64,000 nucleotides of DNA, from positions 1 through 64,000 of the forward strand of contig CAVZOY010000001.1 of assembly GCA_963777095.1 (NCBI GenBank), written 5' to 3'. Of this stretch, positions 52,590 through 63,810 are shown in pieces; position 1 is the stretch's first letter; each line of letters starts with the position of its first letter. The notes under the pieces were generated by a model, which saw only the letters and a program-made list of their open reading frames with translations, did no database searches and was not told where the DNA came from. The stretch is from CAVZOY01 sp963777095. GTDB lineage: Bacteria; Actinomycetota; Actinomycetes; Mycobacteriales; Geodermatophilaceae. The position numbers were made by a program, and so were the translations under genes.

Positions 52590-53939
52590 ATGACGACGAG
52601 CGCCGTCTCCCCGCCGCCTGCCCGCCTCGAGCCGGCGCGCCCGGACTGGCCGGACGCCACCGGCCACTTCGGCATCTTCGGCGGCCGCTTCGTCCCCGAG
52701 GCGCTGATAGCCGCGCTCGACGAGCTCACCGAGGCCTACGAGGCCATGCGGGCAGACCCCGCGTTCCATGACGAGTTCGACGCGCTGCAGCGGGACTACA
52801 CCGGCCGGCCGAGCCCGATCACCGAGGTGCCGCGGTTCGCCGAGCACGCCGGCGGCGCGCGGATCCTGCTCAAGCGCGAGGACCTCAACCACACCGGCTC
52901 GCACAAGATCAACAATGTGCTGGGCCAGGCGCTGCTGACCAAGCGGATCGGCAAGACGCGGGTCATCGCCGAGACCGGCGCCGGACAGCACGGCGTCGCG
53001 ACGGCGACCGCCGCCGCGCTCATGGGGCTGTCCTGCACCGTCTACATGGGCGAGGAGGACACCCGTCGCCAGGCGCTCAACGTCGCCCGCATGCGGCTGC
53101 TCGGCGCCGAGGTCATCCCGGTGACCACGGGCTCGCGCACCCTCAAGGACGCCATCAACGAGGCGTTCCGCGACTGGGTCACCAACGTCGAGACGACCAA
53201 CTACGTGTTCGGCACCGTCGCCGGGCCGCACCCGTTCCCGGCGATGGTCCGCGACTTCCAGCGGGTCATCGGCGACGAGGCGCGGGAGCAGCTGCTCGAG
53301 CGGGTCGGCCGGCTGCCCGACGCCGTGCTGGCCTGCGTGGGCGGCGGATCGAACGCGATCGGGATCTTCACCGCGTTCGTCCCCGACGACGGCGTCCGGC
53401 TGATCGGCCTGGAGGCCGGTGGGGACGGCGTCGAGACCGGCCGGCACGCCGCGACGATCACCGGCGGCAGCCCCGGCGTGCTGCACGGCGCCCGCTCGTA
53501 CCTGCTGCAGGACGACAACGGGCAGACGATCGAGTCGCACTCGATCAGCGCCGGTCTCGACTACCCGGGCGTCGGCCCCGAGCACAGCTACCTGCACGAC
53601 ATCGGCCGCGCCGAGTACCGGCCGGTCACCGACGCCGAGGCGATGGAGGCGTTCGCCCTGCTCTGCCGCACCGAGGGGATCATCCCGGCGATCGAGTCGG
53701 CGCACGCCCTCGCCGGCGCGCTCGTCGTCGGCAAGGAGCTCGGTTCCGACGCTGTCCTGCTGGTCAACCTCTCCGGCCGCGGCGACAAGGACGTCGAGAC
53801 GGCGTCGCGGTGGTTCGGCCTCGGCGACCGCGACCACGCGGCCCCGGGTGCCGGCCTCGACGAGGACCAGCAGCCCACCGACGGCGCCGTCACCAGCGGC
53901 GAAGCGGTCGCCGGCCACGACGCGGGGGAGTCCGCGTGA
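52590..53939 (+). CDS. trpB: Tryptophan synthase beta chain
   Basis: PLP enzyme joining indole and serine. 449 residues. GHFGIFGGRFVPEALI at the N terminus, the Schiff-base lysine in LNHTGSHKINN (near 100), ETGAGQHGVATATAAA, the serine-carboxylate and phosphate loops CVGGGSNAIG (near 250), and LVNLSGRGDKD near the end. The tail after ~410 is a Glu/Asp/Ala-rich extension. GACACT six bases before the ATG suggests a leaderless start independent of trpC. Confidence 0.96.
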   Translation: MTTSAVSPPPARLEPARPDWPDATGHFGIFGGRFVPEALIAALDELTEAYEAMRADPAFHDEFDALQRDYTGRPSPITEVPRFAEHAGGARILLKREDLNHTGSHKINNVLGQALLTKRIGKTRVIAETGAGQHGVATATAAALMGLSCTVYMGEEDTRRQALNVARMRLLGAEVIPVTTGSRTLKDAINEAFRDWVTNVETTNYVFGTVAGPHPFPAMVRDFQRVIGDEAREQLLERVGRLPDAVLACVGGGSNAIGIFTAFVPDDGVRLIGLEAGGDGVETGRHAATITGGSPGVLHGARSYLLQDDNGQTIESHSISAGLDYPGVGPEHSYLHDIGRAEYRPVTDAEAMEAFALLCRTEGIIPAIESAHALAGALVVGKELGSDAVLLVNLSGRGDKDVETASRWFGLGDRDHAAPGAGLDEDQQPTDGAVTSGEAVAGHDAGESA

Positions 53940-54750
53940 GCGCGCTGCCAGAACCGCATCCGCGACGGCCAACGACGACGACCGCGCGGCGCTGATCGCC
54001 TACGTCCCGGTCGGCTATCCCAGCGTGCCCGGCTCGATCGCGGCGATGACCGCGGCGGTCGAGGGCGGCGCGGACGTCGTCGAGATCGGCGTCCCGTACT
54101 CCGACCCCGGCATGGACGGGCCGGTGATCCAGCAGGCGGTCGACGTCGCCGTCCGCGCGGGTGTCGGCATGCGCGACGTGCTGCAGGCCGTCGAGGCGGT
54201 CGCCGCGGCCGGTGCGGTCCCGGTGGTCATGAGCTACTGGAACCCCATCGAGCGCTACGGGGTCGAGCGGTTCGCCGCCGACCTGTCGGCCGCCGGGGGA
54301 GCGGGCGCCATCACGCCCGACCTGATCCCCGACGAGGCGCAACAGTGGCTCACCGCAGCGCAGGAGCACGACCTCGACCGGGTCTTCCTCGTCGCGCCGT
54401 CGTCCACCGAGGCCCGACTGCGCTCGACCACCGCCGCCTGCCGGGGCTTCGTGTACGCCGCCTCCACCATGGGCGTCACCGGCACCCGCGCGTCGGTGAG
54501 CGACGCCGCCGAGACACTGGTGCGCCGCACCCGCGCGGTCGCTGCCGACCTGCCGGTCTGCGTCGGCCTCGGCGTCTCGGACGCCGGGCAGGCCGCCGAA
54601 GTCGCCGCCTTCGCCGACGGCGTCATCGTCGGGTCCGCGTTCGTCCGCGCCCTGCTGGACGCCGACGACGAGCGGGCCGGCGCCGCGGCGGCCGGCCGGC
54701 TGGCCGCCGAGCTCGCGCTGGGCGTCCGCGCGGTCGGAGCAGGGGCATGA
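53936..54750 (+). CDS. trpA: Tryptophan synthase alpha chain (frame break at the N terminus)
   Basis: Cleaves indole-3-glycerol phosphate and channels indole to TrpB. The core frame runs from about 53960: ALIAYVPVGYPS, VVEIGVPYSDPGMDGPVIQQA with the catalytic Glu and Asp, VMSYWNPIERYG, AITPDLIPDE, VYAASTMGVTGTRASV and VGLGVSDAGQAAEVA. GTG at 53936 overlaps the trpB stop, but MSAL is joined to the core only through one or two frame changes between 53945 and 53965. About 271 residues as usual for the family. Confidence 0.92.
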
Positions 54751-54790
54751 GGCCCGCCGGAGGCGTCCGGATCCCGTGCGGAGCAGCGTC

Positions 54791-55802
54791 ATGAACCTGG
54801 CAGCGATCCCCAGCCCGACCCAGGGCGTCTGGGAGCTCGGCCCCCTGCCGATCCGCGCCTACGCGCTGTGCATCATCGCGGGCATCGTCGCCGCCGCGGT
54901 GATCGGCGAGCGCCGCTGGGTGGCGCGCGGCGGAGCCCCCGGCGTGGTCGTCGACATCGCTGTGTGGGCCGTGCCGTTCGGCATCATCGGCGGCCGGATC
55001 TACCACGTGATCTCCAGCCCCCAGGCCTACTTCGGCGAGGGCGGCGAGCCGTTGCGCGCCTTCGCCATCTGGGAGGGCGGCCTCGGCATCTGGGGCGCCA
55101 TCGCCTTCGGCGCGCTCGGGGCGTGGATCGCCTGCCGCCGCCGCGGCATTCCGCTGCCGGCTTTCGCGGACGTCATCGCGCCCGCCCTGCTGGTCGCGCA
55201 GGCGATCGGCCGGCTGGGCAACTGGTTCAACAACGAGCTGTACGGCGGCCCGACGACCCTGCCGTGGGGCCTGCGGATCTACGAGTGGGACGGCGGTCAG
55301 GCCGTCCGCGACGCGAGCGGGCAGGCGGTGGCGCTCGAGGGGCTGTACCACCCGACGTTCCTCTACGAGCTGCTGTGGAACCTGGCCGCCGCGGCGGTGC
55401 TCGTGTGGGCCGACCGGCGCTGGAAGCTCGGCCACGGTCGGGTCTTCGCCCTCTACGTCGCGCTCTACTGCCTGGGGCGGTTCTGGATCGAGCTGCTCCG
55501 CGTCGACGAGGCGACCCTGATCGGCGGCGTCCGGATCAACGTCTTCGTCGCCGGACTGCTCTTCGTCGCCGGCGTCGTCGGCTTCTTGTCCCAGCGTGGC
55601 CGGCGGCGCGAGTCCCTCGCCGGTCGGGCCGGCGGATGGCCGGCCGGCGAGGGTCCCGCGGCCGGGTCCGCCGCAGGCCGGGTCCCCGCAGGCCGAGACC
55701 CCGCAGACAGAGCCGATCGGCACGGAGGAGGAGTCCGCGGCGACCGACCAGGACGAGGCTCCGGACCGCGCCGGCAGGAGTGGCCCGACCGGCACGCCGT
55801 GA
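54791..55802 (+). CDS. lgt: Prolipoprotein diacylglyceryl transferase (frame break in C-terminal tail)
   Basis: Transfers diacylglycerol to the lipobox Cys of prolipoproteins, the step before LspA. Seven TM helices over ~265 residues. Signature QAIGRLGNWFNNELYGGPT near 140; the HDG-like and FLYELLWNL blocks follow. The frame changes near 55630 at the end of the last helix, and the tail continues PQAGSPQAETPQTEPIGT ... DRAGRSGPTGTP to 55802, a Gln/Pro/Glu-rich cytoplasmic extension often seen on actinobacterial Lgt. ATG at 54791 starts MNLAAIPSPTQGVWELG. Confidence 0.92.
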
Positions 55803-56120
55803 CCCCGGTCACGGCAGCAGAACCCGGCCATCCGCTGTGTACTCTTCGCAGTGCTCCCGGACGGCGATCCCGGCCGGGGCGCACCTGTCGGACCCGGGCC
55901 AGTGCCGCCCCGTGGACGACGGTTCCCCGGCGACCACCCGGGGGGCCGGCTTCCGCGCACCGCACCGGGCGGGCACCGACCGTCCCGCCGTTCCCCCCGG
56001 CCTGCGGATCCACCGCGCGGAGCTCCTTCGTCCCGCACCACCGCACCTGACCACCTGGCCCGGGCCCCGCCCGCCCCTCCCGCGACCTCGCACGCGGGAG
56101 CAGCCGACGACGGGAGTGTC
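55803..56120 (+). other. lgt-gltB intergenic region
   Basis: 318 bases with no gene I can support. A TACTCT hexamer at 55839-55844 is the best -10 candidate and would give a leader of ~270 bases. The leader is very GC-rich with many short stems; none matches a riboswitch class I recognise. GGGA (56112-56115) precedes the gltB ATG. Confidence 0.4.
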
Positions 56121-59100
56121 ATGACCGACCGCACCGCCCCCGCCGCTGTGCCCCGCCGCAGACGCCTTCGGCTCCCGCCACCGGCGTCCCGTTCTCCGCG
56201 GTCCCCGCGCCCGTGGGTCTCTACGACCCGGCGAACGACCGCGACGCCTGCGGTGTGGCCCTGGTCGCCGACGTGCGGGGACGGCGCAGCCGCCGCATCG
56301 TCGCCGCCGGGCTCACCGCCCTGCACAACCTCGACCACCGCGGCGCCGCCGGCTCCGAGCCGAACTCCGGGGACGGCGCCGGGATCCTCACCCAGGTGCC
56401 CGACGCGCTGCTGCGCGCCACCGTCGACTTCGACCTGCCGCCGCTCGGCGAGTACGCCGTCGGCATCGCCTTCCTGCCCACCGACGAGAACGAGCGGGCC
56501 GCGCGGGTCGACGAGTTCGCCAAGATCGCCGACGAGGAGGGCATCACCGTCCTCGGCTGGCGGGACGTCCCGGTCGACCCGGACGGCGCCGACGTCGGCC
56601 CCACTGCGCGTGCCGTCATGCCGCACTTCGGGCAGGTCTTCGTCGCCGAGACGATGGGCGCCCGCGCCGACGCGACCGCGTTCGGCGGCACCGCCGCCCC
56701 GAACGGCGTGACCCGGCTGGAGCGCCGGGCCTTCGTGCTGCGCAAGCGCGCCGAGCGCGCGGCGGTCGAGGCCGGCAGCTCGCTCTACATCGCCTCGCTG
56801 TCGTCCCGCACCCTGACCTACAAGGGCATGCTGACCACCGACCAGCTGCCGTTGTTCTTCCCCGACCTGCACGACGAGCGCTACGAGTCGGCCATCGCGC
56901 TGGTGCACAGCCGCTTCTCGACCAACACCTTCCCGAGCTGGCCGCTCGCGCACCCGTTCCGGCTGATCGCGCACAACGGCGAGATCAACACGATCAAGGG
57001 CAACCGCAACCGCATGCGGGCCCGCGAGGCGCAGTTGGCCACGCCGCTGTTCGACGGTCCGACCGGCCCGGCGGGCGAGCTGGGCCTGGAGCGGATCTTC
57101 CCGGTCACCGCGAGCGACTTCAGCGACTCGGCCACCTTCGACGAGGTGCTGGAGCTGCTGCACCTGTCCGGCCGCTCGCTGCCGCACGCGGTGCTCATGA
57201 TGATCCCGGAGGCGTGGGAGAACCACGACGAGATGGATCCGGCCCGCCGGGCCTTCTACCGGTTCCACTCCTCGATCATGGAGCCGTGGGACGGGCCGGC
57301 CGCGGTCGCGTTCACCGACGGGACGGTCATCGGCGCCGTCCTCGACCGCAACGGGCTGCGCCCCGGCCGCTGGTGGCACACCACCGACGACCTGGTCGTC
57401 CTCGCCAGCGAGGTCGGCGTCCTCGACATCCCCGCGTCGGACGTCGTCGCCAAGGGCCGGCTGCAGCCGGGCCGGATGTTCCTCGTCGACACCGCCGCCG
57501 GGCGGATCGTCTCCGACGAGGAGGTCAAGGGTGCCCTGGCCGCGGAGCAGCCGTACGAGGACTGGCTGCACTCCGGCCTCGTGCACCTGCCCCAGCTGCC
57601 GGAGCGCCGCCGCGCCCGCCCCAGCCACGAGTCCGTCGTCCGCCGGCAGCAGCTCTTCGGCTACACCGAGGAGGAGCTGCGCATCCTGGTGACGCCGATG
57701 GCGGCCACGGCGGCCGAGCCGATCGGCTCGATGGGCACCGACACCCCCGTGGCCGCACTCTCGGACCGCTCACGGCTGCTCTACGACTACTTCGGCCAGC
57801 TGTTCGCGCAGGTGACCAACCCGCCGCTGGACGCCATCCGGGAGGAGCTGGTCACCAGCCTGGGCCGCACCTTCGGGCCCGAGCAGAACCTGCTGCACCC
57901 CTACCCGGCGTCCTGTCGCCAGGTCTTCCTGCCGTACCCGGTCATCGACAACGACGAGCTGGCCAAGATCCTGCACATCGACGACGACGGCGACCTGCCG
58001 GGCTTCGCCGCCGTGCGGATCACCGGGCACTTCGACGTCACCGGCGGCGGAGCGGCCCTTGCCCAGGCGATCGAGGAGCTGCGGGCCAAGGTCTCCAAGG
58101 CCATCGCGGCCGGCGCGCGGATCATCGTGCTCTCCGACCGCGACTGCGACGAGAAGCGGGCGCCGATCCCGTCGCTGCTGATGACGTCGGCCGTCCACCA
58201 CCACCTGATCCGCGAGAAGACCCGCATGCAGGTGGGTCTGGTCGTCGAGTCGGGTGACTGCCGCGAGGTGCACCACGTCGCGTTGCTGCTGGGCTACGGC
58301 GCCGCGGCGGTCAACCCGTACCTCGCCTTCGAGTCCATCGAGGACCTCATCCGCGACGGCCACCTCACCGGCGTGGAGCCGGCGCAGGCGGTGCGCAACA
58401 CCGTCAAGGCGCTGGGCAAGGGCGTCCTCAAGGTCATGAGCAAGATGGGCATCAGCACCGTCGGCTCGTACACGATGGCGCAGATCTTCGAGGCGGTCGG
58501 CCTCTCGCAGGAGATCGTCGACGAGTACTTCACCGGCACCTCCTCGCCCCTCGACGGCGTGGGCATCGACGTCCTCGCCGAGGAGGTGGCCATCCGCCAC
58601 CGCCGTGCCTACCCGGAGAACCCGACCGAGCGGGCGCACCGCACGCTGGAGACCGGTGGCGAGTACCAGTGGCGTCGCGAGGGCGAGGTGCACCTCTTCA
58701 ACCCGGAGACGGTGTTCCTGCTGCAGCACGCCACCCGCGCGCGGCAGTACGACGTCTTCGAGCGCTACACGCAGACGGTCGACCAGTTGTCGCAGGAGGC
58801 CGCCACGCTCCGCGGCCTGTTCACGCTGCGCACCGGCGTCCGGCCGCCCGTTCCGATCGACGAGGTCGAGCCGGTCAGCGACATCGTCCGGCGCTTCTCC
58901 ACCGGCGCGATGAGCTACGGCTCCATCTCGCAGGAGGCGCACGAGACGCTGGCCATCGCGATGAACCGGCTCGGCGGCAAGTCGAACACCGGCGAGGGCG
59001 GGGAGGACCCCGACCGCTTCCAGCGCGACCCGAACGGTGACCTGCGCCGCTCGGCGATCAAGCAGGTGGCCAGCGGCCGGTTCGGCGTCACCAGCGAGTA

Positions 59101-60802
59101 CCTGGTCAACGCCGACGACATCCAGATCAAGATGGCCCAGGGCGCCAAGCCCGGCGAGGGCGGTCAGCTGCCCGGCCAGAAGGTCTACCCGTGGGTGGCG
59201 CGCACGAGGCACTCGACGCCGGGCGTGGGCCTGATCAGCCCGCCGCCGCACCACGACATCTACTCGATCGAGGACCTCAAGCAGCTCATCCACGACCTGA
59301 AGAACGCCAACGACCAGGCGCGGGTGCACGTCAAGCTGGTCAGCGAGGTCGGCGTCGGCACGGTCGCGGCCGGCGTCAGCAAGGCGCACGCGGACGTCGT
59401 CCTCATCTCCGGGCACGACGGCGGCACGGGTGCCGCGCCGCTGACGTCGCTGAAGCACGCCGGGTCCCCGTGGGAGCTCGGACTGGCCGAGACGCAGCAG
59501 ACGCTGCTGGCGAACGGGCTGCGCGACCGGATCGTCGTCCAGTGCGACGGGCAGATGAAGACCGGCCGCGACGTGATCATCGCGGCGCTGCTGGGCGCCG
59601 AGGAGTTCGGCTTCGCGACGGCGCCGCTGGTGGTCTCGGGCTGCATCATGATGCGGGTCTGCCACCTCGACACCTGCCCGGTGGGCGTGGCCACGCAGAA
59701 CCCGGAGCTGCGCAAGCGGTTCACCGGACGGCCGGAGTTCGTCGTCACGTTCTTCGAGTTCCTCGCCGAGCAGGTGCGGCAGTACCTGGCCGAGCTCGGC
59801 TTCCGCTCGATCGACGAGGCGGTCGGCCACGCCGAGCTGCTGGACACCCGCAAGGCCGTCGACCACTGGAAGGCCGCCGGTCTCGACCTCGGCCCGGTCC
59901 TCGCCGTGCCGGAGCTGCCCGAGGGCGCGCCCCGCTCCCGGGTGAAGTCCCAGGACCACGGCCTGGACGTCGCCCTGGACCAGACGCTGATCCAGCTCTG
60001 CGAGGGGGCGCTGCTCGACGCGCGGCCGGTCAGCCTCGAGCTGCCGGTGCGCAACGTCAACCGGACCGTCGGCACGATGCTCGGCTCGATGGTCACCCGC
60101 CGCTTCGGCGGCGAGGGCCTGCCCGACGGCACGATCGACCTGACCTTCGGGGGGTCGGCGGGGCAGTCGTTCGGCGCGTTCGTGCCGCGCGGCATCACCA
60201 TGCGGCTGTACGGCGACGCCAACGACTACGTCGGCAAGGGCCTGTCCGGCGGTCGGATCGTCGTCCGCCCGTCGCGGGAGGCGAGCTTCCCGGCGGAGGA
60301 CAACGTCATCGCCGGCAACGTGATCGGCTACGGCGCCACGGCGGGCGAGATCTTCCTGCGCGGCCGGGTCGGCGAGCGGTTCTGCGTGCGCAACTCGGGC
60401 GCGCTGGCCGTGGTCGAGGGCGTCGGCGACCACGCGCTCGAGTACATGACCGGTGGCCGCGCGGTGATCCTCGGGGCGACCGGCCGCAACATCGCCGCCG
60501 GCATGTCCGGCGGTATCGGCTACGTGCTCGACCTGGCCCGGCACCGGGTCAACGCCGAGATGGTCGACATCGAGCCGCTGGACGGCGAGTCGGCCCAGTG
60601 GCTGCGCGACGTGCTGGTGCGCTACGCCGAGGACACCGAGTCGCCGGTGGCGCACGCGCTGCTGGCCGACTGGGGCCGCTGGTCCGAGCAGTTCAGCGTG
60701 ATCATGCCGCGCGACTACCGGCGTGCGCTGGAGGCCCGGCGGGCCGCCGAGGCCGCGGGTATCGACGTCGACGTCGCAGTGATGGAGGCAGCTCGTGGCT
60801 GA
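56121..60802 (+). CDS. gltB: Glutamate synthase large subunit (frame break near N terminus)
   Basis: NADPH-dependent glutamate synthase alpha subunit: glutamine plus 2-oxoglutarate to two glutamates. About 1550 residues. The N-terminal glutaminase has its nucleophile Cys in NDRDACGVALVADVRG, freed by removal of a propeptide; FMN-domain motifs include GAMSYGSISQEAHETLAIAMNRLGGKSNTGEGGED and SGHDGGTGAAPLTSLKHAG; the 3Fe-4S cysteines are in VSGCIMMRVCHLDTCPVGVATQ; the C-terminal beta-helix (GGSAGQSFGAF, DANDYVGKGLSGGRIV) is complete. The ATG at 56121 is one frame away from the core and needs a change near 56170; a GTG at 56213 is in frame but lies inside the propeptide region. Confidence 0.95.
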
Positions 60803-62298
60803 CCAGACGGGGTTCCTGAAGTTCGACCGCCAGCTGCCGCCGCGGCGGCCGGTCGACATCCGCATCCTGGACTGGAAGGACGTCTACCTCACCCGCGAGA
60901 CCGGCGAGGACGAGGTCTTCCCGGTGGCCTCGGTGCGCCAGCAGGCCGCCCGGTGCATGGACTGCGGCATCCCGTTCTGCCACCACGGCTGCCCGCTGGG
61001 CAACCTCATCCCGGAGTGGAACGAGCTCGCGCGGCGCGACGACTGGGGCGACGCGATCGAGCGGCTGCACGCGACCAACAACTTCCCGGAGTTCACCGGC
61101 AAGCTGTGTCCCGGCGCCGTGCGAGGGCTCCTGCGTCCTCAACATCACCGAGTCGCCGGTCACGATCAAGCAGATCGAGTGGGAGATCATCGACCAGGCC
61201 TTCCAGCGGGGACTGGTCGAGCCGCAGCCCTCGCAGGAGCGCACCGGCAAGAAGGTCGCCGTCGTCGGGTCGGGTCCGGCCGGCCTGGCCGCCGCGCAGC
61301 AGCTCACCCGGGCCGGTCACGACGTCACCGTCTACGAGCGGTCCGACCGCATCGGCGGCCTGCTCCGCTACGGCATCCCCGAGTTCAAGATGGAGAAGGC
61401 CGTGCTCGACCGGCGGCTGGACCAGATGCGGGCCGAGGGCACCCGGTTCGTCGCCGGCGTCGAGGTCGGCAGCGGCCGGGACGGCGACCTGACCGTCGAG
61501 CAGCTCCGCGAGGAGTTCGACGCCGTGGTGCTCGCCGGCGGGGCGACCGTCGGCCGCGACCTGCCCGTCCCCGGGCGCGAGCTCGCGGGCATCCACCTGG
61601 CGATGGAGTACCTGCCGTTCGGCAACCGCCAGGCGCTCGGCGAGCTCGACGAGCCGCCGATCGACGCCAAGGACAAGCACGTCGTGATCATCGGTGGCGG
61701 TGACACCGGGGCCGACTGCCTCGGCACCGCGCACCGCCAGGGCGCCGCCTCGGTGACGCAGCTGGAGATCATGCCGACGCCGCCGGACCGTCGCGACACG
61801 CTGGCCAACCCGTGGCCGACCTACCCGATGGTCATGCGGGTCTCCAGCGCGCACGAGGAGGGCGGCGAGCGGCTCTACTCGGTCAACACCGAGCGCTTCC
61901 TGGGTCATGAGGAGGGCCCTGCCCACGGCCGGGTGCGGGCGCTGCTCATCCACGAGGTGGAGCGGGTCGGCGGCCGGTTCGAGAAGGTCGAGGGCACCGA
62001 CCGGGAGGTCCCGGCCGACCTGGTCTTCCTCGCCATGGGCTTCACCGGCGCGCAGCGCGAGGGACTCCTCGACTCCCTCGGCGTCGAGGTCGACGGCCGC
62101 GGCAACGTCGTCCGCGACCGGGAGTTCATGAGCACCGTCCCCGGCGTGTTCGTGGCCGGCGACATCGGCCGCGGCCAGTCGCTGATCGTGTGGGCGATCG
62201 CCGAGGGGCGCGCCGCCGCCGGCGGCGTCGACGCCTGGCTCACCGGCGGCTCCATGCTGCCCCGGCCGATCGCCCCGACGGACGCCGCACTGCGCTGA
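60795..62298 (+). CDS. gltD: Glutamate synthase small subunit (one-base frame break)
   Basis: Beta subunit: FAD/NADPH oxidoreductase that feeds electrons to GltB through 4Fe-4S clusters. ~500 residues. QQAARCMDCGIPFCHHGCPLGNLIPEWN supplies cluster cysteines; one extra base at ~61115 breaks LCPAPCEGSC; the next frame reads VLNITESPVTIKQIE, the FAD motif VAVVGSGPAGLAAAQQLTRAGHDVTVYER and the NADPH motif VVIIGGGDTGADCLGTAHRQGA, ending GRGQSLIVWAIAEGRAAA. GTG at 60795 overlaps the gltB stop by eight bases. Confidence 0.94.
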
Positions 62299-62381
62299 GC
62301 CGGAGCGGCCCTCCTGCGGGCGCACGCCGACGGATGCAGCTCGCGAGTACCGCCGTGCGCGGGTGGCCGGGGCCTCCGCAC

Positions 62382-62387
62382 TAGCGT
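62382..62387 (+). promoter_or_regulatory. -10 hexamer TAGCGT, leaderless start for pyk
   Basis: TAGCGT, seven bases (all pyrimidine: TCTCCCC), then the ATG at 62395. No ribosome binding site. Confidence 0.55.
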
Positions 62388-62394
62388 TCTCCCC

Positions 62395-63810
62395 ATGTCG
62401 CGCCGCGCGAAGATCGTCTGCACCCTCGGTCCGGCCACCAGCACCCAGGAGAGCATCACCGCCCTGGTCGAGGCCGGCATGGACGTCGCCCGCCTGAACT
62501 TCAGCCACGGCGCCTACGCCGACCACGAGAAGTGGTACGGCATGGTGCGCGAGGCCTCCGACCGCACCGGCCGCGCCGTCGCCGTCCTGGCCGACCTGCA
62601 GGGCCCCAAGATCCGCCTCGGCACCTTCGCCGACGGCCCGGTGCACTGGGCCACCGGCACCCAGGTCTGCATCACCGTCGAGGACGTCGAGGGCACCGCC
62701 CAGCGCGTCTCCACCACCTACAAGGGGCTGGCCTCCGACGTCCGCGTCGGCGACCGGCTGCTCGTGGACGACGGCAAGCTGGCGCTCTCGGTCGTCGGCG
62801 TCGAGGGGCCGGACGTCTTCTGCGTCGTCGTCGAGGGCGGCGAGGTGTCCAACAACAAGGGCCTGTCGCTGCCCGGCGTCGCCGTGAGCGTGCCGGCGCT
62901 GTCGGACAAGGACGAGCAGGACCTGCGCTTCGCGCTGCACCTGGGGGCCGACTTCGTCGCGCTGTCGTTCGTGCGGCGCGCCGACGACGCCGAGCTGGTG
63001 CGCGAGATCATGCGGCAGGAGGACATCGAGGTCCCGGTCATCGCCAAGCTGGAGAAGCCCGAGGCGGTCGAGCGGCTCGAGGCGATCGTCGAGGCCTTCG
63101 ACGGCATCATGGTCGCCCGCGGCGACCTCGGCGTGGAGCTTCCGCTCGAGGAGGTCCCGCTGGTGCAGAAGCGGGCCATCCAGGCCGCCCGGGAGCGCAA
63201 CAAGCCGGTCATCGTGGCCACGCAGATGCTCGAGTCGATGATCACCAACTCCCGGCCGACCCGCGCCGAGGCCTCCGACGTCGCCAACGCCGTCCTCGAC
63301 GGCACCGACGCCGTGATGCTCTCCGGCGAGACCTCGGTCGGCAAGCACCCGATCGGCGCCGTCCGCACCATGGAGCGGATCATCGCCGCGGTCGAGGGCG
63401 ACCACCACCGCATCCCCGAGGTGACCCGGATGTCGCGGTCGCGCTCCGGCGCGATCGTGCGCGCGGCCAAGGACGTCGCCGAGGCCCTCGACGTCAAGGC
63501 GCTCGCGTCGTTCACGCAGACCGGCGACACCGCCCGCCGGCTGGCCGCGCTGCACCCGCTCCAGCCGCTGCTGGCCTTCACCGTCGACGCCCGGGTGCGC
63601 AGCCAGCTCGCGCTGTCGTGGGGCGTGGAGACGTTCATCGTGCCGTCGGTGCAGCACACCGACGACATGGTCCGGCAGGTCGACTTCTCGCTGCTGTCGA
63701 TCGGCCGGCTCAAGGACCGCGACCGCGTCGTCGTGGTCGCCGGCAGCCCGCCCAACACCGTCGGCTCCACCAACCTGATCCGGGTCCACGAGGTGGGCAC
63801 CGACTCGTGA
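62395..63810 (+). CDS. pyk: Pyruvate kinase
   Basis: Last step of glycolysis, PEP plus ADP to pyruvate plus ATP. 471 residues. AKIVCTLGPATSTQESI, MDVARLNFSHG, ADLQGPKIRLG, the B domain (DVEGTAQRVSTTYKG-), VIAKLEKPEAVERLEAIVEAFDGIMVARGDLGVELP with the catalytic Lys and metal-binding Glu/Asp, and ATQMLESMI--SRPTRAEASDVANAVLDGTDAVMLSGETSVGKHP. C-terminal domain complete; AAVEGDHHRIPE is an actinobacterial variant linker. No frame break. Stop overlaps the thioesterase start. Confidence 0.96.
   Translation: MSRRAKIVCTLGPATSTQESITALVEAGMDVARLNFSHGAYADHEKWYGMVREASDRTGRAVAVLADLQGPKIRLGTFADGPVHWATGTQVCITVEDVEGTAQRVSTTYKGLASDVRVGDRLLVDDGKLALSVVGVEGPDVFCVVVEGGEVSNNKGLSLPGVAVSVPALSDKDEQDLRFALHLGADFVALSFVRRADDAELVREIMRQEDIEVPVIAKLEKPEAVERLEAIVEAFDGIMVARGDLGVELPLEEVPLVQKRAIQAARERNKPVIVATQMLESMITNSRPTRAEASDVANAVLDGTDAVMLSGETSVGKHPIGAVRTMERIIAAVEGDHHRIPEVTRMSRSRSGAIVRAAKDVAEALDVKALASFTQTGDTARRLAALHPLQPLLAFTVDARVRSQLALSWGVETFIVPSVQHTDDMVRQVDFSLLSIGRLKDRDRVVVVAGSPPNTVGSTNLIRVHEVGTDS

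Noticed and set aside
52529..52771. Short frame from GTG 52529 as a trpM-like gene between trpC and trpB
   Set aside because: Most of it overlaps trpB in another frame, it is Arg/Pro-rich and has no ribosome binding site.
55845..56110. Riboswitch in the gltB leader
   Set aside because: GC-rich with several possible stems but no conserved motif of the cobalamin, glutamine, SAM or other classes I can recognise.
57770..60865. Very long open frame on the minus strand opposite gltB; similar ones oppose dnaE (24408-27770), the GH32 region (19600-22431) and the ABC genes (42820-44742)
   Set aside because: High GC leaves few stops in the shadow frames. The predicted proteins are Asp/His/Arg/Gly/Val-rich without recognisable domains, while the plus-strand frames carry full family motifs.
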